Positions 40,923 to 49,191 of a stretch of 64,000 nt of DNA are shown piece after piece; position 1 is the stretch's first letter, and every line of letters begins with the position of its first letter. The notes under the pieces are model-generated. The model was not told where the DNA came from, did not search any database, and saw nothing but the letters and a program-made list of their open reading frames with translations. The position numbers and the translations under genes are program-made. Origin of the DNA: Kribbella italica (GTDB lineage Bacteria > Actinomycetota > Actinomycetes > Propionibacteriales > Kribbellaceae); contig NZ_JACHMY010000001.1 in assembly GCF_014205135.1 (NCBI RefSeq), forward strand, positions 6,200,001 to 6,264,000, given 5' to 3'.

Positions 40923-41243
40923 GTGGACCACGCCTGTTCGAGTACGGGAGGCAGGAGTACTTGGTGCGCGGCTGGAAGCGGCAGCTCTTTGCCGCCGGGG
41001 TCGGGGCGCGCCGGCCGATCGTCGTGCGCCGCCCAACCACCCGACCGTCGGATGGAACGCCGGGCGTGGTGGCTGGTGGACGGCTGGGAGCGGAAGCTCC
41101 TTTCCCGGGGTCGGGTGAACCGGCCGATCGTCGTCCGCCGCCCCCCGCCGTGGGATGGACCGTCAAGCGTTGTAGTTGGTGCGCGGCTGGGAGCGGAAGC
41201 TCCTTGTTCTCCGGCGGCCCTCGTTCGGGGGGAGAATGGGTGG
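40923..41243. other. hairpin repeat array upstream of lacI-type gene
   Basis: No gene is supported. The stretch holds three imperfect copies of a ~105-110-base element, beginning near 40961, 41074 and 41176. Each has TGGTGCGCGGCTGGGAGCGG then AAGCTCC, and the first two continue with CCGGCCGATCGTCGT and CGCCGCC. Confidence 0.75.
41074..41215. repeat. repeated GGAGC-GGAA-GCTCC hairpins
   Basis: GGAGCGGAAGCTCC (about 41087 and 41190) forms a 5-bp hairpin with a GNRA-type GGAA tetraloop and is preserved in copies two and three; copy one has a diverged version at about 40974. These sit in otherwise similar 100-base units, suggesting a duplicated RNA or REP-like element. Confidence 0.7.
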
Positions 41244-42245
41244 GTGGTGAAGATGGCGGACGTCGCGCGGCGGGCCCGGGTGTCGGTGACGACGGTGTCG
41301 CACGTGCTGAACGACACCCGGTTCGTGGCGCCGGAGACGCGCGAGGCGGTGCTGACGGCCGTCCGGGAGACCGGCTATGTGCCGAACACGGTGGCCCGGT
41401 CGCTGGTGATGTCGAAGACCGACACGATCGGGCTCGCGCTGTCCTCGATCTCGAACCCGTACTTCGGTGAGCTGGCGCACCACCTGCAGGCCGAGGCGGA
41501 ACGGCGCGGGTACTCGATCCTGATCGCCGACACCCACGACGACCCGGACCGCGAGCTGCAGGTCGTTCGTGACCTGCACGAACGCCGCGCCGACGGGATC
41601 ATCATCGCGGTGTCCGCGCGGCCGGACGCGACGCTCGACTACCTGCGGCAGCGCACCGTTCCCGTCGTCCTGGTGGATCGGATGATCGGGTCCGGCCTGG
41701 ACGAGGTCGGCACCGAGAACGTCGAGGCGACGGCCCAGCTGGTCGAGCACCTGACCGGGCTCGGGCACACGCGGATCGGCATCGTGGCCGGCCTGCCCGG
41801 CGTCGCGACGTCCGAGGAGCGCATCGTCGGGTACCAGCTCGGGCTGGAGCGGGCGGGTCTCGCGTACGACGCGGAGCTGCGGACCGACGGCGCCTCGGAC
41901 GCCGTACCGGCGCAAGGCGCGACCGCGCGGCTGCTCGCCCTGACCGATCCGCCGACGGCGCTGATCGTCGCGAACAACCAGATGACGATCGGTGCGATGC
42001 GGGCGCTGCGTGAGGCCGGGGTGGCGGTGCCGCGGGACATCGCGCTGGTCGCCTTCGACGACTTCGACTGGGCCGACCTGTTCGAGCCGCGGCTGACGAC
42101 GATCGCGCAGCCGCACGCCGAGCTCGCGACGCGGGCGCTGGAGCTGATCACGTCGCGGATCGCCGAGCCGGAGCTGCCGGCCCGCACGATCCGGGTCGAG
42201 CCGACGCTGGTGCACCGCAACTCGTGCGGCTGTCAGACCAGCTGA
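41244..42245 (+). CDS. LacI family transcriptional regulator
   Basis: A 333-residue LacI protein. The start VVKMADVARRARVSVTTVSH then VLNDTRFVAPETRE is the helix-turn-helix and hinge. The periplasmic-binding-like core follows (TDTIGLALSSISNPYFGELA, DGIIIAVSARP, IVANNQMTIGAM, ALVAFDDFDWADLF). Start GTG 41244 has GGGGGAGA about 9 bases upstream. The ligand is probably a sugar, but no transport genes are adjacent. Ends in a CGCQTS tail and overlaps the next gene by 13 bases. Confidence 0.9.
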   Translation: MVKMADVARRARVSVTTVSHVLNDTRFVAPETREAVLTAVRETGYVPNTVARSLVMSKTDTIGLALSSISNPYFGELAHHLQAEAERRGYSILIADTHDDPDRELQVVRDLHERRADGIIIAVSARPDATLDYLRQRTVPVVLVDRMIGSGLDEVGTENVEATAQLVEHLTGLGHTRIGIVAGLPGVATSEERIVGYQLGLERAGLAYDAELRTDGASDAVPAQGATARLLALTDPPTALIVANNQMTIGAMRALREAGVAVPRDIALVAFDDFDWADLFEPRLTTIAQPHAELATRALELITSRIAEPELPARTIRVEPTLVHRNSCGCQTS

Positions 42246-43345
42246 ACCCGGTGTTCCAGCTCGGGCGTCACGAACCGCAGCAGATCGAGCCCCTCGGCCT
42301 CGACGGCTTTACGCTCGGCCGAAGTCAGTACGACGTCGCCGCCACCGTTGTCGTCGAGCAGCTCGATCATCAGCGTCGCGGTGTCGTCGGTGAGTTCGAG
42401 CTTCCAGATCCCGCGGACGAAACCGTCGACGAGCAGCGTGGCCGCGATCAGGTCACCGTCACAGACGCGGCGCTGCTGCTCCTTCGTCATGACCCGGGAG
42501 CGGTCGCGATAGCCGACCATCAGGTTGTCGAACTCCGGTAGCAGCCGCACCGGCACCGGTGTTTCGGGACCCGGCCGTGGCGCGTCGGGCAGGTCGAACA
42601 GTTCGATGCCGGCCTCGTTCGTGAACGTGACGAGCTGCGGCCGGAGTCCGTCGACGACGTCACCGAGGCGGCTGAGACCCGACCAGGCGTGCAGGTCCCG
42701 CTGGGTCGCCGGGCCGAACGCGGCCAGGTAGAGGAGGATCAGCCGGCCGACGTCCGGTTCGTCGAGCGTTGTCTCCAGCCAGTCTTCGGCCAGGGCGAAC
42801 GGAGTCACGCCGCCCTTGCGGCCCCACAGTCCGTCCGGGGGCGGGTGAACGACGGGAGCCAGGTACTGGAAGGTCCAGCCCAGCGCGCTGCCCTCGTGAT
42901 CCGGCCAGCGTTCTTTGAGCTTCCGGCCGAGTTGCGGGCGGGTGAGGGTGACGCCGGTCAGCGCGGCCGTGCCGAGTCCGACGAGTTCTTCGAGGTCGAC
43001 GCCTTGGGTCCTTTTGCCGAAGGTGCTGCGTTGGACCCGGGCGAGCATCGGGGCAAGCGCCGGTTGGACGACCTGGTAGTCAGCGGCCGTGACCAGGTGC
43101 TGGGTACAGCGCATCAGGCAGGCTCGGACGACCTGCTTGGAGTGCAGGAGGTCGGCGAGGTCGTCCGGCGCGAAGTCGGTGAGGCGGGCCCAGAGGCCGA
43201 CGTACGGGTCCTTGGAGGTTTGGGCGTTCAGGCCTGCCAGGGCGTGGACCGCGTCGAGGGCCGGGATCTGGTGGCGGGCGAGCAGGAGTTGGCGGGCCAG
43301 GGTGGCTCGGTTGAGGGCTCGTCGGTCCAGCACCTGCTCGCTCAT
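42233..43345 (-). CDS. winged-helix DNA-binding (AlkZ/HTH_42-like) protein
   Basis: A 370-residue protein of the winged helix DNA-binding/HTH_42 family: RATLARQLLLARHQIPALDA, GLNAQTSKDPYVGLW, CTQHLVTAADY and RRVCDGDLIAATLLVDGFVR. The AlkZ branch are DNA glycosylases that unhook crosslinks with a QxQ motif; here the site reads LNAQ, so glycosylase activity is uncertain. Three tandem winged helices are typical. Starts ATG 43345. Confidence 0.8.
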   Translation of the reverse strand: MSEQVLDRRALNRATLARQLLLARHQIPALDAVHALAGLNAQTSKDPYVGLWARLTDFAPDDLADLLHSKQVVRACLMRCTQHLVTAADYQVVQPALAPMLARVQRSTFGKRTQGVDLEELVGLGTAALTGVTLTRPQLGRKLKERWPDHEGSALGWTFQYLAPVVHPPPDGLWGRKGGVTPFALAEDWLETTLDEPDVGRLILLYLAAFGPATQRDLHAWSGLSRLGDVVDGLRPQLVTFTNEAGIELFDLPDAPRPGPETPVPVRLLPEFDNLMVGYRDRSRVMTKEQQRRVCDGDLIAATLLVDGFVRGIWKLELTDDTATLMIELLDDNGGGDVVLTSAERKAVEAEGLDLLRFVTPELEHRVQLV

Positions 43346-43374
43346 GGGTCCAGGATGCTTGATCGGGTGGGTCG

Positions 43375-44154
43375 TCAGGCGTAGCGCACGCCCAGGCCGC
43401 CGTCGACGGTCCAGTTGGCGCCGGTGACGAACGCGGCCGCGGTGGAGGCGAGGAAGCAGACGACCTCGGCGACGTTCTCCGGCGTACCGATGCGGCCGAG
43501 TGGGTGGACCGCCAAGGCGGAGTCGCGGGCACCGGGGATGGTGTCGAAGAACTCCTCGAGCAGGTCGGTGGCGATGAAGCCGGGGCTGACCGCGTTCACC
43601 CGGACGTCGTGCGGGGCGACGTCGAGGGCGAGGCTGCGGGTCATCCCGACCAGGCCGGACTTCGCCGCGGCGTACGGGAACATGCCGGCGGTGGTCAGGT
43701 TGGAGTGGATCGAGGCGATGTTGACGATCGCGCCGTGGCGGTGCGCGATCATCGCCGGCAGCACCTGGCGGGCCATCAGCCAGGCGCCCTTCAGGTCGAC
43801 GTCGAAGACGCTGTCCCACTCGTCGACCGTCATGGCGGTCGCGTCGGCGTACGCGTTCTTGCCGGCGTTGTTGACCAGGACGGTGACGGCGCCGAGTTTT
43901 CCGGTCAGGTCGTCGACCGAGGTACGGACCGAGCTCTCGTCGGTGATGTCGCCGACGGCCGCGGCGACCTGCGCGCCGGTCGCGGCGATCGCCTCGGTGG
44001 TCGCTGCCAGCTCGTCGGGCAGGAGGTCGAGCAGGCCGACCGCGGCGCCCTCCTCGGCGGCTTTCACGGCGATCGCGCGGCCGATCCCGCGGGCCGCTCC
44101 GGTCACCAGTACGACCTCGCCGGTCAGACGTCCAGGCACTCCAGCCTCCTCCAT
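43375..44154 (-). CDS. SDR family oxidoreductase
   Basis: A 259-residue classical short-chain dehydrogenase: TGAARGIGRAIA is the cofactor loop (residues 18-29), LVNNAGKNAYADA the NNAG, NIASIHS the Ser, and YAAAKSG the catalytic Tyr/Lys; WTVDGGLGVRYA at the C-terminus is as in 3-ketoacyl reductase relatives and sugar/polyol dehydrogenases. Substrate unknown. It lies just downstream of the TetR gene at 44184 and may be its target. Confidence 0.9.
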   Translation of the reverse strand: MEEAGVPGRLTGEVVLVTGAARGIGRAIAVKAAEEGAAVGLLDLLPDELAATTEAIAATGAQVAAAVGDITDESSVRTSVDDLTGKLGAVTVLVNNAGKNAYADATAMTVDEWDSVFDVDLKGAWLMARQVLPAMIAHRHGAIVNIASIHSNLTTAGMFPYAAAKSGLVGMTRSLALDVAPHDVRVNAVSPGFIATDLLEEFFDTIPGARDSALAVHPLGRIGTPENVAEVVCFLASTAAAFVTGANWTVDGGLGVRYA

Positions 44155-44183
44155 CGGTGTAGAGGCAGCCTATGTGGAGGGGC

Positions 44184-44978
44184 TCAGGCTCGGTAGATGC
44201 CTGCCTGGGCGGCCGCGGCCGTGTCCTTGGCCCAGCGGTCTGCTTCTTCGGCCGTCATTGGTTGTCTGCGGAGGGTCAGTTGGTGGAAGAGGGGGGAGGT
44301 CGCGGCCATCAGGACGCGGTCTGGGGCGGTGTCTGCCGGGATCTCTTGGCGGGCGATCGCGCGGGTGACGACGATCGCGCTGCGGTGGTAACGGTCGTCC
44401 CAGAAGCGGGTGAGCGCGGCGGCGGCTGCGGGGTTCCGGAAGGCGGCGGCGATGACGGCGGTGGTTGTGGACTCGTCGGGTGGGGCTGGGACGGGAGCCG
44501 GGGGTGAAGCGGGGGCCGGTACTTGGGAGGGGATGGATGAAGCGGGGGGTGGTGCCTGGGCGGGGGTGGATGAAGCGGGGGGTGGTGCCTGGGCGGGGGT
44601 GGGTGAGGTGAGGGTTGGTGCTTGGGAGGGGGTGGCGAGGGAGGTGTGGAGTTCTCGGTTGAGGGCGATCAGGTCGCCGGCGAGGGTGCCTGTGTCAGCT
44701 GGGACCCAGGTGTCGTCGTGGCCGGCTTCCAGGAGGTCGACGAGGAGGGTGTCGACGGTTTTCCAGCGGCGGTAGATCGTCGTGCGGTGGACGCCGGACC
44801 GCGCTGCGACACCGTCGACGGTGAGGCCGTCGTAGCCGTGCTCGGCGAGTTCCTGCTCGACGGCGGCGAGGACCTGCGCGCGGACGCGGGCACTCCGGCC
44901 TCCGGGGCGCCGCGCGGCCGGACCATCGGGTTCGCCGGGCTCCTGGGCGAAGGGGGTTGCGTCGGCCGCGGCAGTCAT
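44184..44978 (-). CDS. TetR/AcrR family regulator with Pro-rich repeat insert
   Basis: A 264-residue TetR protein. The DNA-binding part is RAQVLAAVEQELAEHGYDGL, then TVDGVAARSGVHRTTIYRRW. Between the HTH and the C-terminal domain lies a ~50-residue Pro/Ala stretch of 11-residue repeats (APPPASSTPAQ type), encoded by a 33-bp array. The C-terminal domain resumes as TTTAVIAAAFRNPAAAAALT. It is divergent from the ABC-F/vgb unit, 120 bases away, and is the likely repressor; the SDR gene downstream shares its strand. Confidence 0.87.
   Translation of the reverse strand: MTAAADATPFAQEPGEPDGPAARRPGGRSARVRAQVLAAVEQELAEHGYDGLTVDGVAARSGVHRTTIYRRWKTVDTLLVDLLEAGHDDTWVPADTGTLAGDLIALNRELHTSLATPSQAPTLTSPTPAQAPPPASSTPAQAPPPASSIPSQVPAPASPPAPVPAPPDESTTTAVIAAAFRNPAAAAALTRFWDDRYHRSAIVVTRAIARQEIPADTAPDRVLMAATSPLFHQLTLRRQPMTAEEADRWAKDTAAAAQAGIYRA
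44503..44634. repeat. 33-bp in-frame tandem repeat inside tetR
   Basis: Four 33-bp units lie head to tail; the middle two (44536-44568 and 44569-44601) are identical and the outer two have diverged. Being a multiple of three, the array changes only linker length in the regulator. Confidence 0.93.
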
Positions 44979-45021
44979 GGTTTCATCTTAACGCAACATT
45001 CGTCGCCTTTAGGAGTAGCGC

Positions 45022-45033
45022 GTGAACCTCTGA
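45022..45033 (+). CDS. three-codon upstream ORF (Met-Asn-Leu)
   Basis: GTG AAC CTC TGA, preceded 6 bases upstream by AGGAG (45011-45015). It is the only short reading frame in the leader with such a strong ribosome site. Its last bases plus those following (CCTCTGACCCGC, 45027-45038) are complementary to the ABC-F ribosome binding site region. I infer a leader peptide for attenuation. Confidence 0.6.
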   Translation: MNL

Positions 45034-45092
45034 CCCGCCGATGTTCCGGTGGCCCGCACCCGGCCCACCGTCTGAACCCGCGCGTCAGGAGG
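45027..45092 (+). promoter_or_regulatory. translational attenuator hairpin before ABC-F
   Basis: CCTC-TGAC-C-CGC (45027-45038) pairs with GCG-C-GTCA-G-GAGG (45080-45092): 4 bp, one bulge, 4 bp, one mismatch, 3 bp. This buries AGGAGG (45087-45092), the ABC-F ribosome site. Inside the loop CGGTGG/CCACCG (45047-45052, 45065-45070) makes a second hairpin. A ribosome held on the upstream ORF would melt the outer stem. Confidence 0.6.
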
Positions 45093-45098
45093 ACCCGT

Positions 45099-46691
45099 AT
45101 GTCTACGCAGCTGTCCGTGCACCACCTCACCAAGTCCTACGACCACCGGCTCGTGCTCGATCAGGTCGACTGTGCGTTCCCGCCGGGACGAATCAGCGGG
45201 CTGATCGGCGAGAACGGCTCCGGCAAGTCCACGTTGCTCCGGCTGCTCGCCGGCGTCGAGCCGCCCGACGACGGGTCGGTCACGTTGGTCGCCGACGGCG
45301 GGTTCGGCTTCCTCGCGCAGGAGAACCCGGTGCCGCTGCACCTCGACGTCGCCGCCGTCGCGGATCACGCACTGGCCGATCTCCGGGCGCTCGAGGCCCG
45401 CCTCCGCGAGCTCGAGGAATTGCTTGCTGACGGCAACCTCTCGGCCATGACCGAGTACGGCGAGGTGCAGCAGGCGTTCGAGGCGCGCGAAGGGTACGAC
45501 GCGGACGCGCGACTGGCGAAGGCGATGCACGGCCTCGGGTTGTCCGACCTGCCGCGCGATCGCCGGTTGGCCGAGCTGTCCGGGGGCGAACTCGCGCGGT
45601 TGCACCTGGCCGCCGTACTGGCTGCTTCGCCGGAGGTGCTGCTGCTGGACGAACCGACGAACCATCTCGACCTGTCGGGGACGGTGTGGCTGGAGGAGCA
45701 CCTGCGGTCACGCGCCGGTACGACGGTCGTCGTGTCGCACGACCGCGCGTTCCTGGAGCGGGTCGCGTCGACGCTGTTCGAGGTGGACGGAGACACGCAC
45801 CGGATCACGCGATACGGCAACGGCTACGGCGGATACCTGGCCGAGAAGGCGGCCGAGCGCGCCCGGGCCGAGCAAACGCGGCAGGTGTGGGAGGACGAGG
45901 TCGCGGTGATGAAGGCGACCGTGCGGACGACCGCGGACCGGGTGGCGTACGGGCGACCGATGCAGGACAACAACAAGGTCGCGTACGACCGCGCGACCGG
46001 CCGGGTGAACGAGGCGGAGCGGAGCAAGATCCGCAACGCGAAGGAACGGCTACGCAGGTTGGAGGCGGACCCGCCGCCGGTGCCGGCCAAGCCGTTGCGG
46101 TTCGCGGTGTCGTTGCGGACGGCGGGCGCTGCTGAGGACGGCGTACTGGTGAAGGCGGTCGACGTTGCTGTCGGAGGACGGTTGCGGCCTGTGTCCGTCG
46201 AGGTTCCGGTGGGTGGACGGTTGCTGATCACCGGAGCCAATGGCGCCGGCAAGTCGACGCTGCTCGACGTCCTGGCGGGGCGGCTGAAGCCGGAGCGTGG
46301 CGTGGTCGAACGGCGTGGGCGGCTCGGGTACTTGGCGCAGGAAGTCGTCGAGGATCGGCCGGACGAGTCGCTGCGCAAGGCGCTCGCGCGGCATCGCGGT
46401 GCCGGTGCGTTGGGGCTGTTCCGGAAGGACCAGTTGCCGACGAGGGTCGGGGCGCTGTCGACGGGGCAACGGCGCCGGCTCGCGCTCGCGCGGCTGCTGA
46501 CGTCGCAGTACGACGGGATGCTGCTCGACGAGCCGACCAACCACCTGTCGCTGGTCCTCGTGGAGGAGCTCGAGGCCGCGCTCGACAGTTATCCCGGCGC
46601 GCTCGTCGTGGTGACCCACGACCGCCGCTTCATCTCCCGGTGGCGCGGCGCCATCCACACGATCGAGGAGGATTCCCTTGTCAGTCAGTGA
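45099..46691 (+). CDS. ABC-F type ribosomal protection protein
   Basis: A 530-residue soluble twin-ATPase without membrane domain. Site 1: GLIGENGSGKSTLLRLL (Walker A), LSGGELARLHLA (signature), LLLDEPTNHLD (Walker B), VVVSHDR (switch His). Site 2: ITGANGAGKSTLLDVL, LSTGQRRRLAL, MLLDEPTNHLS. The interdomain linker (about residues 265-335) is short, similar to Vga/TlrC-type antibiotic-resistance ABC-F proteins that evict drugs from the ribosome. It overlaps the vgb start by 14 bases. The leader attenuator and TetR regulator suggest drug-induced expression. Confidence 0.88.
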   Translation: MSTQLSVHHLTKSYDHRLVLDQVDCAFPPGRISGLIGENGSGKSTLLRLLAGVEPPDDGSVTLVADGGFGFLAQENPVPLHLDVAAVADHALADLRALEARLRELEELLADGNLSAMTEYGEVQQAFEAREGYDADARLAKAMHGLGLSDLPRDRRLAELSGGELARLHLAAVLAASPEVLLLDEPTNHLDLSGTVWLEEHLRSRAGTTVVVSHDRAFLERVASTLFEVDGDTHRITRYGNGYGGYLAEKAAERARAEQTRQVWEDEVAVMKATVRTTADRVAYGRPMQDNNKVAYDRATGRVNEAERSKIRNAKERLRRLEADPPPVPAKPLRFAVSLRTAGAAEDGVLVKAVDVAVGGRLRPVSVEVPVGGRLLITGANGAGKSTLLDVLAGRLKPERGVVERRGRLGYLAQEVVEDRPDESLRKALARHRGAGALGLFRKDQLPTRVGALSTGQRRRLALARLLTSQYDGMLLDEPTNHLSLVLVEELEAALDSYPGALVVVTHDRRFISRWRGAIHTIEEDSLVSQ

Positions 46692-47529
46692 GTTCACGGT
46701 GGGTCAGGGCGCTTACGGCGTGGCGCTGCGCGGCGAGGAGGTGTGGACGACGCTGGTGCACGCCGGTGTGGTCGTGCGGCTGGTGGACGGCGAGGTCGAG
46801 CGGATCGGCCTCGGGGCGGCGGAGAGCCGGCCGAGTGTGATGGTGACAGGGCCGGACGGGACGGTGTGGTTCACGCGGTCGGGGGACAACAGCATTGGGT
46901 GGATCAGTGATGGTGTTGCTTCGTCGGTGAAGGTTGGTGGGTCGCCGTACGGCATTTGTGTCGGGCCGGATGACGCCCTCTGGTTCACGGTGATGGATGC
47001 GGATCTGGTCGGGCGGGTGGGGGTCGATGGGGTGGTGACCGAGTTCCCGATCGGGACGGTCGGCGCCTTTCCGGCGTTCATCACGAGTGGTGGTGGGGAC
47101 TTGTGGTTCACCTTGAACGCGGGGAACGCGATCGGGCGGATGACGGTTGGTGGTGAGGTGACGACCTATCCCCTGCCGACCGAGGCGGCCGGGCCGGTGG
47201 GGATCAGCGGTGGGCCCGACGGTGTGTGGTTCGTCGAGATCCTCGCCGGGCAGGTCGGGCGGATCGACGCGGACGGGGTGATCACCGAGATCCCGCTGCC
47301 GGACCGGGAGGCCAAGCCGCATGCGGTGGTGGCGACCGACGACGGCGGGTGCTGGGTGACGTTGTGGGGTTCGGGCTCGCTGGTGCGGCTGGACGCGGCG
47401 GGCGTCGTACGGCAGACCGTTGCTCTGGGCGACGGTTCCGAGCCGCACGGACTGGCGGTGGCGCCGGACGGGTCGGTGTGGGTGGCGCTCGAACGGGGTT
47501 CCGTTGCTCACGTTCAGCCTCAGGAGTGA
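46678..47529 (+). CDS. vgb: virginiamycin B lyase
   Basis: A 283-residue seven-bladed beta-propeller with repeated DGxVWFT/VGRI units. The catalytic residues of Staphylococcus aureus Vgb (H228, E268, H270, E284) are matched by H215 (KPHAVV), E255 and H257 (EPHGLA; the 40-residue H-to-E spacing is identical) and E272 (VALERG, one residue further than in Vgb). Tyr13 (GAYGV) corresponds to a substrate residue. It linearises type B streptogramins by opening their lactone ring. TTG 46678 has GAGGAGG upstream and lies within the end of the ABC-F gene, so the two are coupled. Confidence 0.9.
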   Translation: MSVSEFTVGQGAYGVALRGEEVWTTLVHAGVVVRLVDGEVERIGLGAAESRPSVMVTGPDGTVWFTRSGDNSIGWISDGVASSVKVGGSPYGICVGPDDALWFTVMDADLVGRVGVDGVVTEFPIGTVGAFPAFITSGGGDLWFTLNAGNAIGRMTVGGEVTTYPLPTEAAGPVGISGGPDGVWFVEILAGQVGRIDADGVITEIPLPDREAKPHAVVATDDGGCWVTLWGSGSLVRLDAAGVVRQTVALGDGSEPHGLAVAPDGSVWVALERGSVAHVQPQE

Positions 47530-47585
47530 GGTGATTCACCCGTTGGAGGGAGGTGCTCGGCAGCGCTGAGGAGCAGTGTGGAGAC

Positions 47586-48497
47586 GTGACCACAATGGTG
47601 GCGGTGCGGACACTTCCCCGGCTGCGGGATGTGCTTCTGGTCGGGCGTCCGGCGTTCTGGATCGTGTCGGTCGTGCCGTACTACGTGGGGATTCTGCTGG
47701 CCACGCACCGACTGGTTCCGCCGGTCGACGCCTGGCCGCGGCTCCTCCTCGGCGCGGTCGTGATGGGCCCGCTGCTCTGGCTGGCGGTGCTCGCGATCAA
47801 CGACGCGTACGACCTGCCGGGCGACCTGCTCAACCCGCGCAAGTCCAAGTCGCCGTTGCTGGACGGGCGGGTGACGGTCGCGGAGGCGAAGAAGCTCGCG
47901 GCCCTGGCCGGGGTTGCTGCGTTGGTGGTCGGCGCTTTCGTCGGGTGGGTGTTCACGGCCGGCGTGCTGTTCGCGCTGCTGCTCGGCTGGGCGTACAGCG
48001 CTCCCCCGCTGCGGTTGAAGACACGCGCGGGCTTCGACGTCGGGTCGAACTCGCTGGCTCTCGGCGCCTTCGGCCCGCTCGCCGGGTGGGCCGCGGTGAC
48101 TCCGGACCTCGGCGACTTCCCCTGGGTGATGGCGCTGCAGGGCACGCTCGCCGCGATCGGGCTCTACCTTCCGACGACGCTCGCCGACCTGCCCGCCGAC
48201 CGCGCCGCGGGGTACCAGACGATCGCCGTCCGGCTGGGCGCGCGGACGACGTACCGGATCGGCTACGCGGCCTGGATCGCCGCGGCGACGCTCTCCGTCG
48301 TCCTGGCGGCACTGGACCACGTGATCCCTCGGGGCATGCTGGCGCTCGAGGTGGTGATGGTCCCGGTCCTCGTCGTCGCCTACCGCCGGCTGATCGGCCC
48401 GGGGCAGACCTTCAAGCAGGTCGTCATCCTGGCCGGCCTGTTCCTGTTCCCCTGCGGGACGTTCGCGCTCACCTACACGGGCGTCCTCACATTCTGA
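47586..48497 (+). CDS. UbiA family prenyltransferase
   Basis: A 303-residue membrane protein with about nine helices. The two Asp-rich prenyl diphosphate motifs are NDAYDLPGD (about residues 77-85) and DLPADRAAG (about 203-211). It transfers a prenyl chain to an aromatic or other acceptor; members make menaquinone, heme O or secondary metabolites. Start GTG 47586 is used. It follows vgb by 56 bases but need not be functionally linked. Confidence 0.88.
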   Translation: MTTMVAVRTLPRLRDVLLVGRPAFWIVSVVPYYVGILLATHRLVPPVDAWPRLLLGAVVMGPLLWLAVLAINDAYDLPGDLLNPRKSKSPLLDGRVTVAEAKKLAALAGVAALVVGAFVGWVFTAGVLFALLLGWAYSAPPLRLKTRAGFDVGSNSLALGAFGPLAGWAAVTPDLGDFPWVMALQGTLAAIGLYLPTTLADLPADRAAGYQTIAVRLGARTTYRIGYAAWIAAATLSVVLAALDHVIPRGMLALEVVMVPVLVVAYRRLIGPGQTFKQVVILAGLFLFPCGTFALTYTGVLTF

Positions 48498-48519
48498 GCG
48501 TCCGGACCGTTCCATCGGT

Positions 48520-49191
48520 ATGGACTGGATCGCAGAGCTCAACGACGTCGGCTGCACACTGACCCCGCCGCTGCTGACCCCGGCACAGTGCGAGGAGCTC
48601 AGCGGCTGGTACGCCGAGGCCAAGCGCTTCCGCGCGACGATCGACATGGCCCGCTACCGCTTCGGCTCGGGCCAGTACCGGTACTTCGCCTATCCCCTGC
48701 CCGACCCGCTGGCCGACCTGCGGGCGTCGTTCTACGCGCAACTGCTGCCGGTCGCTCGCGACTGGGCCGACAAGCTCAGGAAGCCGGCGCCGTGGCCCGA
48801 CTCGTTCGGCGAGTGGCTCGACGACTGCCACCGCGCCGGGCAGGAACGGCCGACCCCGATCCTGCTCAAGTACCAGGCCGGCGACTGGAACGCCTTGCAC
48901 CGCGATCTGTACGGCGACCTGGTGTTCCCGCTGCAGGTGGTGATCGGGCTGGACCGGCCCGGCGTGGACTACGAGGGCGGCGAGTTCCTGCTGGTGGAGC
49001 AGCGGCCTCGCGCTCAGTCGCGGGCGACGGTGACGTCGTTGCCGCAAGGGCGCGGGCTGATCTTCACGACGCGCGACCGGCCGGTGCAGTCGACGCGCGG
49101 TTGGTCGGCGGCGCCGGTGCGGCACGGAGTGAGTACGGTGCGCTCAGGCCTTCGGCACACGCTTGGACTGGTCCTGCACGACGCCGCCTGA
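48520..49191 (+). CDS. 2-oxoglutarate/Fe(II)-dependent oxygenase
   Basis: A 223-residue protein of the 2OG-Fe(II) oxygenase superfamily. WNALHRDLYGDLVF (about residues 123-136) contains the HxD iron ligands, and the third His lies in APVRHGVSTVRSG with the Arg that binds 2-oxoglutarate. It ends GLRHTLGLVLHDAA. Substrate unknown (proteins, lipids or nucleic acids are possible). Its last 48 bases overlap the marR gene, tail to tail. Confidence 0.83.
   Translation: MDWIAELNDVGCTLTPPLLTPAQCEELSGWYAEAKRFRATIDMARYRFGSGQYRYFAYPLPDPLADLRASFYAQLLPVARDWADKLRKPAPWPDSFGEWLDDCHRAGQERPTPILLKYQAGDWNALHRDLYGDLVFPLQVVIGLDRPGVDYEGGEFLLVEQRPRAQSRATVTSLPQGRGLIFTTRDRPVQSTRGWSAAPVRHGVSTVRSGLRHTLGLVLHDAA

Noticed and set aside
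45041..45430. 129-residue frame starting in the ABC-F leader
   Set aside because: No ribosome site before its ATG and its sequence is the out-of-frame shadow of the ABC-F N-terminus.
47586..48497. UbiA gene as a third part of the streptogramin cassette
   Set aside because: It follows vgb by 56 bases with its own start and has no known role in this resistance; linkage not supported.
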